Positions 41,564 through 50,131 of a DNA stretch of 64,000 nt are shown one piece after another. The translations under genes and the position numbers were made by a program. The notes beneath the pieces were generated by a model. That model had not been told where the DNA came from. It was given only the letters and a program-made list of their open reading frames with translations, and ran no database searches. How positions within the stretch are numbered: the stretch's first letter is position 1; each line of letters opens with the position of its first letter. Source of the DNA: Dehalococcoidia bacterium (GTDB lineage: Bacteria > Chloroflexota > Dehalococcoidia > Bin125); contig JAJEJC010000001.1 in NCBI GenBank assembly GCA_022828105.1, positions 238,090 through 302,089 on the forward strand. Reading direction: 5' to 3'.

Positions 41564-42676
41564 CTACTCGCCGCGGGCGAAGGCTTCGACCGAATCGCGG
41601 GCGACGTCGTCGGTCCACTGCTCGGGCGGCGACTTCATGAAGTAGGCAGAGGGCGCCAGCAACGGTCCGGAGAGGTTTCGGTCGAGGGCCAGTTTGGCGC
41701 AGCGCACTGCGTCGATCACGACCCCGGCGGAGTTGGGCGAGTCCCAGACTTCGAGCTTGAGTTCAAGGTTGAGCGGCACGTCGCCGAAGGTCGTGCCCTC
41801 GATGCGAATGTGGCACCACTTGCGGTCCTCAAGCCAGGGCACGTGGTCGGACGGACCGACGTGCACATCGCCGGAGGGCATCTCGTACTCGATCTGCGAC
41901 GTGACGGCGTTCGTCTTGCTGATCTTCTTCGACTCAAGGCGCTCGCGCTCGAGCATGTTGTAGAAGTCCGTGTTGCCGCCGAAATTGAGCTGATAAGTGC
42001 GATCGATCTGGACGCCTCGATCACGGAACAGCCGCGACAGCACGCGATGCACGATCGTCGCGCCGACCTGCGACTTGATGTCGTCGCCGACGATCGGCGC
42101 GCCAGCGCGGCGGAAGCGATTGGCCCAGTACTCCTCGCGAGCGATAAAGACGGGAATGCAGTTGACGAATCCACAGCCGGCTTCGAGCACCTGCTCGACG
42201 TACCACTTGGTCGCCTCCTCGGAACCGACCGGCAAGTAGTTAATCACGACATCAACATCGCGATCCTTGAGGATTTGGGCCACGTCGACGGTCGAGCCGG
42301 GAGCCTTGTCAATCACTTCCGACAGGTACTTGCCCAGGCCGTCGTGGGTCATTCCCCGTTCGACCGGCACGCCCAGGTTGGGCACGTCGGTGAACTTCAC
42401 CGTGTTGTTGGGTTCGGTGAAGATCGCTTCGGACAGATCGAGACCGACCTTGCGCGAGTCGATATCGAACGCCGCGACGAAGTTGAGGTCGGAGATGCGA
42501 TATCCGCCAAGCACCGCGTGCATGATGCCGGGAATTTCGTCGCCGTCTTGAGCGTTCTGGTAGTGGGATACCCCCTGGACGAGCGAGGAGGCGCAGTTGC
42601 CGACGCCGATGATGGCGACGTTGATCTTGCCGGTCGGGCCGCCCGCTTCATCAGCCTGACTTGAACCAGTGGACAT
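41564..42676 (-). CDS. ino1: myo-Inositol-1-phosphate synthase
   Basis: 370 residues, the prokaryotic length class. It converts glucose 6-phosphate to inositol 1-phosphate with NAD. The Rossmann motif [64 protein letters not shown] and SIEYE-type end region ([12 protein letters not shown]) are all diagnostic. It opens the minus-strand operon that also holds acyltransferases, a PimA-like enzyme and a CDP-alcohol phosphatidyltransferase. Confidence 0.97.
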   Translation of the reverse strand: MSTGSSQADEAGGPTGKINVAIIGVGNCASSLVQGVSHYQNAQDGDEIPGIMHAVLGGYRISDLNFVAAFDIDSRKVGLDLSEAIFTEPNNTVKFTDVPNLGVPVERGMTHDGLGKYLSEVIDKAPGSTVDVAQILKDRDVDVVINYLPVGSEEATKWYVEQVLEAGCGFVNCIPVFIAREEYWANRFRRAGAPIVGDDIKSQVGATIVHRVLSRLFRDRGVQIDRTYQLNFGGNTDFYNMLERERLESKKISKTNAVTSQIEYEMPSGDVHVGPSDHVPWLEDRKWCHIRIEGTTFGDVPLNLELKLEVWDSPNSAGVVIDAVRCAKLALDRNLSGPLLAPSAYFMKSPPEQWTDDVARDSVEAFARGE

Positions 42677-42875
42677 GGATTATTCCTTCCGCGGTGGCTG
42701 CGGTCTCAGCGACGTGCCGAAGTAGATCGGAATCTCGCGCCATGGCGACCGCGTCGTCCACCTGCGAGTACTGCAATCTATCAGCAAGCCTTGCATATCG
42801 CTGTTGCCAGCTACATACCTGCCCCGAAACACATGCCCCGAACCGGGCGGACCAATGTGAGGGTAATCTGGCCTC

Positions 42876-43685
42876 ATGCCGGATCCTCGCGAACTCGTCG
42901 TGGAAATGTACCTGCAGTTCGCAGAGGAATTGGCCGACGCGTCGGGCGAGGCAATCCGCCCCTGGTTTCGCCGCGGCCCCGATGTCGAACGCAAGCGTGA
43001 CGGATCGCCGGTCACACAGGCCGACCGTGGGGCGGAGCACGCGATCCGCGAGCGGATCGCCGACCGCTATCCGCAGCACGGCGTGATCGGAGAGGAGTAC
43101 GGCGTCGAACGGGCCGACGCGGAGTGGGTCTGGGTCATCGATCCGATCGACGGAACCGGCGCGTTCGTTGCGGGATTGCCGACCTTTGGGACGTTGATCT
43201 CCTTGTTGCAGGACGGCGTGCCGTTGTTGGGCGTACTTGACCAACCGATATTGCGGGAGCGATGGTCGGGCGTCGACTTCCCCGGCGTGATGACGCGTAC
43301 TACACACAATTCACACGCTGTCCACACGTCGTCAACGACCGAACTGTCAGACTGCACCGGATTCGCCACCACGCCCGAGATGTTCGATCGGCAAGAATCG
43401 GTTGCTTGGTACCGCCTGGCGTCGAGCATGGAGCGGGTGCGCTATGGCGCGGACTGCTATGCCTATGGTCTGCTTGCTTCCGGATTTGTGGACATCGTTT
43501 GCGAGGCGTCGCTCAAGAGCTGGGACTACCTCGCCCTGGTTCCGATCGTGCGCGGCGCAGGCGGTCAGATGACGGATTGGGAAGGTTTGCCGCTGACGAT
43601 TGAATCGGGGTCGCGCGTGCTGGCGTCGGCGACGCACACGGCGCATCGGGCGGCAATTGCCAGTCTCGCGCAAGCACATTGTTGA
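42876..43685 (+). CDS. Inositol-monophosphatase family phosphatase
   Basis: 269 residues. Metal-site motifs GEEYG, DPIDGTGAF and the C-terminal SWDYLA are those of the Mg-dependent, lithium-sensitive family that includes inositol monophosphatase and histidinol phosphatase HisN. Position, divergent from ino1 across a 199-base gap, favours inositol phosphate as substrate; HisN is the main alternative. Confidence 0.88.
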   Translation: MPDPRELVVEMYLQFAEELADASGEAIRPWFRRGPDVERKRDGSPVTQADRGAEHAIRERIADRYPQHGVIGEEYGVERADAEWVWVIDPIDGTGAFVAGLPTFGTLISLLQDGVPLLGVLDQPILRERWSGVDFPGVMTRTTHNSHAVHTSSTTELSDCTGFATTPEMFDRQESVAWYRLASSMERVRYGADCYAYGLLASGFVDIVCEASLKSWDYLALVPIVRGAGGQMTDWEGLPLTIESGSRVLASATHTAHRAAIASLAQAHC

Positions 43686-43791
43686 CGGGCTGGATGCAAT
43701 GGCAGCACGAAACGCGCCGATCTGTGGACAGGCGGTGCAGTGCGTGGACGATCAGTGGAGCACTGCGCCTCAACGCCGGGCCGGCAGCAGC

Positions 43792-44013
43792 TTAGGCGGC
43801 AGCGTCGGCGTGGGCCTTGACCTTGCGCAACACGGGCAGACCGGTGCGGACATTCTCGACGACTTCGTAGCCGTCGGGAATCGCGTCGATCGCTCCCGGC
43901 TTCTCCGACTTGGCGAAGAAGTAGATCCGCTGCGCGTGGTGATTGCGCAACTCAATGTCCCGCGCATGCAGGAAGTACGTCTCCTGGCGTCGGTTGGTAG
44001 TGGAGTAGGCCAT
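43792..44013 (-). CDS. Small conserved-looking hypothetical protein
   Basis: 73 residues: AYSTTNRRQETYFLHARDIELRNHH-type start (MAYSTTNRRQETYFLHA), RIYFFAKSEKPGAID and GYEVVENVRTGLPVL. GGAGG is 9 bases ahead of the ATG, so expression is likely. No function known to me. Confidence 0.6.
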   Translation of the reverse strand: MAYSTTNRRQETYFLHARDIELRNHHAQRIYFFAKSEKPGAIDAIPDGYEVVENVRTGLPVLRKVKAHADAAA

Positions 44014-44113
44014 GGCTCGCGGCCTCCAGACTATTGATCAGGCGCCTATGCAGTAGCATTATACATTGAAGCGGTTTCGGATCCGATTGTCAAACAGCGC
44101 CCGGTTCTCTCTT

Positions 44114-45112
44114 ATGTTCGCTGCGCGGGATTCTCTGCTTCGCGTCGGCTGGCTTGCGGTCGGACTCACGCTGCTGGTGTCAGCCTGCGCCGGCGACAGC
44201 AACGTAGAGCAGCCGGCGCGCGACACTGAGACCCGTGCAGGCTCGGTCTGGGATGTCGTCGAAGCGGGCGACGATCTCCGCTGGCTGCCGGTTCTGGCGA
44301 CGCGCGACCTGGCGGTAGGCGTCAAGCGAGTCGCCTTCAGCCTTGACGGCCTGCGGGCCAATGAACCGGCGCCGACGATCCGAGTCTCGCTCTACGCGCT
44401 GGACGAGGATCGGGAACGTCCGCGCTCGGTGCAATACGCGAGATTCATTCCGTACGATCCGAGCGTGGGGATTGCAGCCCATGGTCACGCGAACTCCAGC
44501 GTCTCAGATCGTGCGCTGCCGGTCGGCCGCGGCATCTACGTCGCGCCGGTTCAACTGGACGCAGCGGGACTCTGGGGCTTGCTCCTGGAGATGAGTTCGG
44601 AGGAGGGCGAGGAGCAGGCACGGATTCGTTTCTCGGTTCGGGAGCGTCCCGCCGCGCCGTCCTTGGGCGAGCCGGCGCCGTCGGTCGATTCACGGACGCG
44701 GTCGGATGTCGAGTCGCTGTTTGAGTTGACTTCGGACCCGGATCCGGAGCCTGGCCTGTATGCGCTCTCGATAGCGGACGCGCTTGCGCAGCAACGCCCG
44801 TTGCTGCTGGCCTTCGCGACACCGGCATTCTGTCACTCGCGAACCTGCGCGCCCGTGCTCGATGCGGTGAAAACCGTGTGGCGCGAGTTCTCCGGCACGA
44901 TCAACGGTATCCATATCGAGGTGTTCGAGAATCCTCAGGACCCGCAACGGCTTATGGAGTCGGAGCCGTTTGTCGCCTGGCGGCTGCCGTCCGAACCGTG
45001 GGTGTTCGTGATTGACGGCGGCGGCGTCATTCGTTACGCATTTGAGGGCGCGGTAACAGAGGCGGAGCTACGATCGGCGGTCGAGTGGGTGGTGCAGGAC
45101 GAGGCAGACTAG
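44114..45112 (+). CDS. Lipoprotein with a C-terminal thioredoxin-like domain
   Basis: 332 residues from ATG 44114. The signal peptide LLRVGWLAVGLTLLVSAC has lipobox Cys25. The C-terminal ~120 residues contain LLLAFATPAFCHSRTCAPVLD, with two Cys spaced CHSRTC, and PWVFVIDGGGVIRYAF, a thioredoxin/redoxin fold. It probably sits outside the membrane. A TTG at 44066 would add 16 residues and hide the signal peptide, so I prefer 44114. Confidence 0.72.
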   Translation: MFAARDSLLRVGWLAVGLTLLVSACAGDSNVEQPARDTETRAGSVWDVVEAGDDLRWLPVLATRDLAVGVKRVAFSLDGLRANEPAPTIRVSLYALDEDRERPRSVQYARFIPYDPSVGIAAHGHANSSVSDRALPVGRGIYVAPVQLDAAGLWGLLLEMSSEEGEEQARIRFSVRERPAAPSLGEPAPSVDSRTRSDVESLFELTSDPDPEPGLYALSIADALAQQRPLLLAFATPAFCHSRTCAPVLDAVKTVWREFSGTINGIHIEVFENPQDPQRLMESEPFVAWRLPSEPWVFVIDGGGVIRYAFEGAVTEAELRSAVEWVVQDEAD

Positions 45113-45191
45113 CCGAGTGCCGAGCAGGTCCCTGCGTGAAGTAAGGACTCGAGGCTTGGGGCTACGCTGTCATCCGAGAGCGAGGGACGGC

Positions 45192-46058
45192 ATGGCACTG
45201 GCAAGTGCTGAGCGGGCGCAGATTCGGCAACAGTTCGAAGCGATCGAAGGTCCGCTCAAACTGGAGTACTTCCACCAGAGCCCGCGGCGGGTCATGGTCC
45301 CGGGACGACCCGATAGGCCGTCCTGCGAGGTTGCCAAGGAACTCTACGAAGAGATCGCTTCGCTCTCCGACCAGATCACGCTGACGATCTACGAACACGA
45401 GGACGCGCCCGAACAGGTGGCGCGACGCGACATCGTCGACGTCCCATGCGTGCTTATCCGCGGTGAGCTAAATCGTCCGCTGCGCTTCTACGGAGCGCCC
45501 AACGGTCACCTGTTGGTGGCGATGATCCGGGCGATGGTGCTCGCCTCGACGAGACAAGCCAAGCCGTCGGCGCAGATGAAGCGCGCACTGGGCAAGCTGC
45601 GCCGTCCGACCCGGCTGCGGATGTTCGGATCTGTGCTCGATCCCAACTCCGGACAGGCCGCCCTGGCTGCCTGCGCGGCCACGCTGCTCTCTCCAAAGTT
45701 GCAGACCGACGTATTCGCGATTGAAGAGTTTGCCGAGATCGCCGCGCGCTCGGGCGTCGACGCCTTGCCGGCGATGTTCATCGACGATCGGCTGTTCGCG
45801 GCCGGGTTTGTCGAGCCGCTGTCGATGGTCGAATTCATCGGGCTCTGGCAGGCTCGCCCCGAAAAGGCGCAGCTCAATCCGCTGAGGCCGCAGCCAGGGA
45901 CCGCCACTCCCTGGCGTCCGCCGCAACCGCCGCCTCAGCAGCGCGAACCGAGATCGCTCGATCCCGTCGCAACCGCGGCCGGCCGCGCGCGTGAATCGGC
46001 GGCAACGCCGGAGGGTATGCGCCGCACCGAAGGCGGCCTGATCGTGCCCAATCGGTAG
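45192..46058 (+). CDS. Protein of two thioredoxin-like domains without CxxC sites
   Basis: 288 residues. Two consecutive alpha/beta segments (LKLEYFHQSP...PSCEVAKELYEEI and RLRMFGSVLDPNSGQAALAA) resemble the paired thioredoxin folds of protein disulfide oxidoreductases or the AhpF N terminus. The expected CxxC motifs are absent; only single cysteines remain. The C-terminal ~55 residues are Pro/Gln/Arg-rich. GAGGGA precedes ATG 45192. It lies 39 bases before prfB. Confidence 0.6.
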   Translation: MALASAERAQIRQQFEAIEGPLKLEYFHQSPRRVMVPGRPDRPSCEVAKELYEEIASLSDQITLTIYEHEDAPEQVARRDIVDVPCVLIRGELNRPLRFYGAPNGHLLVAMIRAMVLASTRQAKPSAQMKRALGKLRRPTRLRMFGSVLDPNSGQAALAACAATLLSPKLQTDVFAIEEFAEIAARSGVDALPAMFIDDRLFAAGFVEPLSMVEFIGLWQARPEKAQLNPLRPQPGTATPWRPPQPPPQQREPRSLDPVATAAGRARESAATPEGMRRTEGGLIVPNR

Positions 46059-46097
46059 TACGCTGGAAGTGATCAAACTCGGAATCGGGAGACGCCT

Positions 46098-47235
46098 GTG
46101 GCTGATGCAGACGAGTTGCGCGAGTCGCTGAACGGCCTGCGGGATCGACTGGATGACATCCTGGAGCGTCTTTGACCTGACTGGCGTGGAAGCCGAGGTT
46201 GCGCGGCTGGAGGCGCAGTCGACCGCGCAGGAGTTCTGGGACGACGCCGACCGGGCGCGCTCGACGATGAAGCGGCTCGCCTCGCGTCAGCGCACGGTGC
46301 AGGTCTGGCGCGGGATCGAAGCGCGACTGCTTGACGCCCTGGAGCTGCTGGAACTCGCCGACGACGACGAACTGGCCGAGGAGCTGACGGCGGAGGCAGC
46401 GGCGATCGCAGACGAGATTGAACGACGCTCTTTTGAGCTGGCGTTCTCGGGACCGTACGATTCACGATCCGCCGTCGTGTCGATCTTCGCCGGATCCGGA
46501 GGAGTCGACTCGCAAGACTGGACCGAGATGCTGTTGCGGATGTACCAGCGCTGGGCCGAACGCGCCGGATTCGGCGTCGACCTGGTCGATATCGTTCAGG
46601 GCGAGGAGGCCGGGTTGAAGTCGGCGATGCTCGAGGTACGCGGCGAAGCGGATGGCGGCGGCGCCTATGGCTGGTTGCGCTCCGAGCATGGAGTACACCG
46701 GTTGGTGCGGATTTCTCCGTTCGACCAGAATCACGCGCGGCATACGTCCTTTGCCCGAGTGGAAATCATGCCCGAGACCGAGGATGCGGCCGAGGTATCG
46801 ATCGACGAGGACGAGCTCAAGATCGACGTGTACCGCGCATCCGGCAACGGCGGCCAGAATGTGCAGAAGAACTCGACCGCCGTGCGCATTACGCACCTGC
46901 CCACGGGGTTCGTGGTGAGCTGCCAGAACGAACGATCGCTGCGCCGTAATCGTGAGTCGGCGATGCGGGTGCTCGAAGCGCGCCTGCTGATGTTGGAGGA
47001 ACAGAAGCGCGAGGCGGAACGGCTGGCGATCCGCGGGGAGCACATTGAAGCGGGCTGGGGCAATCAGATCCGCTCGTACGTGTTGCAGCCCTATCGGATG
47101 GTCAAGGACCTGCGAACGAACTACGAGACGTCGGATACCGACGCCGTACTGGATGGCGAGATCGGGGAGATTCTGCGCGCCTCGCTGGAGCACCAGATCG
47201 GTCAGGACGCTCGACGCACGGAGGCGGTCGCATGA
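46098..47235 (+). CDS. prfB: Peptide chain release factor 2 with programmed +1 frameshift
   Basis: RF2 ends translation at UGA and UAA. Translation begins at GTG 46098, runs 25 codons to CTT, meets TGA at 46173-46175, and must shift +1 to continue at GAC (46174) for a product of about 378 residues. After the shift: the SPF recognition tripeptide in LVRISPFDQNH and the GGQ catalytic motif in ASGNGGQNVQKNS near residue 250. A GGAG sequence three bases before CTT is the internal Shine-Dalgarno element known to promote the shift. An annotation starting at ATG 46153 would miss the N terminus. Confidence 0.95.
46163..46176 (+). promoter_or_regulatory. prfB: prfB autoregulatory frameshift site
   Basis: GGAG, three bases, then CTT TGA C. 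This is the classical layout in which low RF2 makes ribosomes pause at UGA and slip +1 on CUU, so RF2 controls its own synthesis. Confidence 0.93.
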
Positions 47236-48734
47236 ACCGCCGGGTCCGACTCGCCGGAGTGCTCGCCGTCGCAGTCGTCATCGCCGGCCTGTTGCTGACG
47301 ACGGTCGTCGGCGCGCAGTCGGCCGACAGACCCACCGTTCAAGGCATGCGCTTCCAGAACAACTGGCCCGACTCCGTCGTCGTCACGGCGCTGGTCCAGA
47401 ACGGCGATCAAATCGAGTCGGCGACCTTCCTTTACACCGTTCTGCCCGAGGGCGCGATCACTCGTGAGCCGGCAGAGATTCAGGTAGGCGACGTGACCAG
47501 AGTGACGGCGGAGTTTCCAACCCGCGAGCCGATGATCTGGATTCCGGCCGGCGCGGACTTCGAGTGGCGCTGGGAATTCAAGTACGAGTCGGGCGATACG
47601 TTTGAGACCGATCCGCAGATCTGGCGATATGAAGACCCACGCTTCGAGTGGCAGTCGGTCTCCGAAGGCGTGCTCGAAGTGGCTTACTACCACGACCGAG
47701 GCGTCGCCGAGTCGATGCTGCGCGAGGGTCTCGCCGCGCTGGAAGAGATCGCACCGTTCCTCGGCCTCGACGAACTGATCCCGATGAAGGTGTACGTCTG
47801 GGCCAACACCGACGACGCGCGCGAGGTCGAACGGATCGAATCGGAGACGTTTGAGGAGTCGGTGATCACCGGCGGCACGCGGGTGCTCGCCGACCTCGTG
47901 CACATCTACACGCCGTCGCGCTGGGTCGTGCGGCACGAACTGACCCATGTCTTGACCAAGCTGGCCGGGGAAGGACCCTACGGCGACCTGCCGGCCTGGC
48001 TCGACGAGGGCATGGCGACGATCGCCGAAGGCGATTGGCTGGAACGGCGCGGCGGCGCGCTGCAGTACGCGATCAGCAATGACCTGGTGCTGTCGCTGCG
48101 AAGCATGGAGTCGCCCTCCAACCGCCCTGGCTTCGTCGATATCTTCTACGGTCAGTCGGCCGCAATCGTGCTCTACCTGCTCAACGAGTACGGGGCCGAA
48201 AGGATGAACGACTTCTTCGAGGCGTTCAAGGAGGGACAGTCGGTCGACGACGCATTGACATCGGTCTATGGACTTGACCGAGACGGGCTCGACAACGCAT
48301 GGCGTGAATCGGTTGGGCTGCCGCCTCGCGAGCAGGAAGAGGACCGCTCAACGCGGATCGAGGACGACGTGATCGGCGGACCGGAAGTGGCCGACGCGGA
48401 TGAATCGGCGGATGAGGGGGAGTCGGAGACAGAGGCGCAGTCCGGTGCCGCGCAGGCCTCGGAGGACACGGATCAGCAATCGGCGCAGCAGTCCGCCCAA
48501 GGCTCGGACTCGCAGGCCGAGCAACCGGAACAGGCTCAGGCGTCCCGCTCCGAGGAAGAAATCGCCGAGCGCGTGGCCGAGATCGAACGACGGCAGGATC
48601 AACGCCGCCAGCGCCCGGTCTTCGAGATTGCCGAGCCGTTCCCCTGGGAGTACCCGTTGATTGGCATTGCCGGAGCGCTGGTGCTGTTGAGCGGCCTGCT
48701 GTTGGCCCGAATCCTCTCGCCGCGGCGCGATTAG
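47232..48734 (+). CDS. Membrane-anchored peptidase-MA-like metalloprotease
   Basis: 500 residues. N-terminal signal/anchor (LAGVLAVAVVIAGLLLTTVVG), a beta-rich part, then the gluzincin motif VRHELTHVL with WLDEGMA supplying the third ligand, an acidic Ser/Gln/Glu-rich stretch (about 380-450) and a C-terminal membrane helix (LIGIAGALVLLSGLLLARIL). Active zinc peptidase is likely. The ATG overlaps the prfB stop (ATGA). The protein at 34823 is its degenerate relative. Confidence 0.82.
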   Translation: MNRRVRLAGVLAVAVVIAGLLLTTVVGAQSADRPTVQGMRFQNNWPDSVVVTALVQNGDQIESATFLYTVLPEGAITREPAEIQVGDVTRVTAEFPTREPMIWIPAGADFEWRWEFKYESGDTFETDPQIWRYEDPRFEWQSVSEGVLEVAYYHDRGVAESMLREGLAALEEIAPFLGLDELIPMKVYVWANTDDAREVERIESETFEESVITGGTRVLADLVHIYTPSRWVVRHELTHVLTKLAGEGPYGDLPAWLDEGMATIAEGDWLERRGGALQYAISNDLVLSLRSMESPSNRPGFVDIFYGQSAAIVLYLLNEYGAERMNDFFEAFKEGQSVDDALTSVYGLDRDGLDNAWRESVGLPPREQEEDRSTRIEDDVIGGPEVADADESADEGESETEAQSGAAQASEDTDQQSAQQSAQGSDSQAEQPEQAQASRSEEEIAERVAEIERRQDQRRQRPVFEIAEPFPWEYPLIGIAGALVLLSGLLLARILSPRRD

Positions 48735-49627
48735 CGCTGCTGAGAAATCCTGGCAGCTCTCGTGACGTTGTTGAGCAGCATGGCGACCGTCATCGGTCCG
48801 ACGCCGCCGGGCACGGGAGTGATCGCCCCTGCCACCTCGCGGACCGATTCGAGGTCGACATCGCCAACGAGCCGGTAGCCGCGCTTGCGCGACGCATCGT
48901 CAACGCGGTTGATGCCCACGTCGATCACGGTCGCGCCGGGACGCACCATGTCGGCGCCGACCATCTGCGGCCGGCCCGCCGCGGCGATCAGTATGTCCGC
49001 CTGGCGCGTGAGCTCGGCGAGTTCGGGCGTATTGGTGTGGCAGAGCGTCACGGTCGCGTTTGCGCCCTGGCGTTTCTGGGCCAGCATCGCCGCGAGCGGC
49101 ATGCCGACGAGTCTGCTGCGCCCGACAATCGCCACGCGCTTGCCGCCTGGGTCCGCACCGCTGCGCACGAGGAGCTGCTGCACGCCGTGCGGCGTGGCAG
49201 GCAGGAAGCGCTCGCGCCCCTGCATGATCCGTCCCTGGTTGGCGGGATGGAGGCCGTCGACATCCTTCAGCGGGTCGATCCGGTCGAGCAGCGCGTCGGC
49301 GTCGACGCCCTCGGGAAGCGGAAGCTGGAGGATGATGCCGTGCACGTCGGGGTCGGCGTTGAGCAACTCGATCCGGTCGCGCACGCGGCGCTGGGTCTGG
49401 CCGGGATCGAAGCCGGGCTCAATCCGGTGAATCACGACCTTGATCCCGGTCTGTTGACCGGCCCGCTCCTTGCCTCGGACATAGGAGGCGGAAGCGGGAT
49501 CGTCGCCGACGAGCAGCACCGCCAGGTGCGGCAACAGCCCGCGCACGATCATGTCTTCGACCTGCCGGGTCAGCGCCTCGCGAATGCCGGCGGCGATCGC
49601 CGCTCCGTCGATGATGGTCGCCGTCAT
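48731..49627 (-). CDS. folD: FolD: methylenetetrahydrofolate dehydrogenase / cyclohydrolase
   Basis: 298 residues. Interconverts methylene-, methenyl- and formyl-THF. YVRGKERAGQQTGI holds the catalytic Lys, followed by QLPLPEGVD, PLKDVDGLHP, GRSRLVGMPLAAML (NADP-binding) and the end TPVPGGVGPMTVAMLL. ATG 49627 is chosen. The stop overlaps the convergent peptidase-MA gene by 4 bases (TTAG). Confidence 0.96.
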   Translation of the reverse strand: MTATIIDGAAIAAGIREALTRQVEDMIVRGLLPHLAVLLVGDDPASASYVRGKERAGQQTGIKVVIHRIEPGFDPGQTQRRVRDRIELLNADPDVHGIILQLPLPEGVDADALLDRIDPLKDVDGLHPANQGRIMQGRERFLPATPHGVQQLLVRSGADPGGKRVAIVGRSRLVGMPLAAMLAQKRQGANATVTLCHTNTPELAELTRQADILIAAAGRPQMVGADMVRPGATVIDVGINRVDDASRKRGYRLVGDVDLESVREVAGAITPVPGGVGPMTVAMLLNNVTRAARISQQR

Positions 49628-49701
49628 GCCGCCAGCGTACGCCAGAGCCGAGTCAGACTTCGTGAACGCGCGGAGCCGTGACATTGATACGCTGCGACAC
49701 G

Positions 49702-50085
49702 ATGTTCGGCGACCTGACCTGCGGCGTGGACCTGCTGCTGATCGAGCGCTTCGAGAGCGTGCTCAATCGGCATCCCGAGCGTTTTCCTCGGCGCATCCTG
49801 ACGGACCGCGAGCGAGACTACTGCGGCAGTCGAGTGGCCGAGATGGCGGTTCGCTTCGCCGGCAAAGAGGCGGTGATGAAGTGCCTGGGCACAGGAGTTC
49901 GGGGCGTGAAGTGGAGGGAAATCGAGATACTGGCCAACGCGCGAGGCAAGCCGGTCGTGATCCTGCATGGCGGCGCGCGGCAACGGGCGAGCGAGCTTGG
50001 CCTCGAGCGGGTCGAGATTAGCCTGACCCATGAGAAGCACCTGGTCTGCGCCTTTGCGGTCGGACAGCCGAGCCCGCGACCGTAG
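49702..50085 (+). CDS. acpS: Holo-ACP synthase
   Basis: 127 residues. Transfers 4'-phosphopantetheine from CoA to acyl carrier protein. CGVDLLLIERFESV (Mg-binding Asp) and RFAGKEAVMKCLGTG (Glu) are the AcpS signatures; VEISLTHEKHLVCAFAV ends it. A GTG at 49678 is an alternative start. It is followed by nnr, a common partner in other bacteria. Confidence 0.93.
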   Translation: MFGDLTCGVDLLLIERFESVLNRHPERFPRRILTDRERDYCGSRVAEMAVRFAGKEAVMKCLGTGVRGVKWREIEILANARGKPVVILHGGARQRASELGLERVEISLTHEKHLVCAFAVGQPSPRP

Positions 50086-50131
50086 GAATCCTGTCGCCGA
50101 CAACACGTTCCTGGATACCTGGAGTACGACG

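Noticed and set aside
42677-42875. Promoter elements between ino1 and the phosphatase gene
   Set aside because: The 199-base divergent gap must hold promoters, but I could not find a convincing -35/-10 pair or operator by eye.
46153-47235. prfB starting at ATG 46153
   Set aside because: It would drop the conserved N-terminal helix. The upstream GTG frame with CTT TGA C and an internal GGAG is the known frameshift layout.
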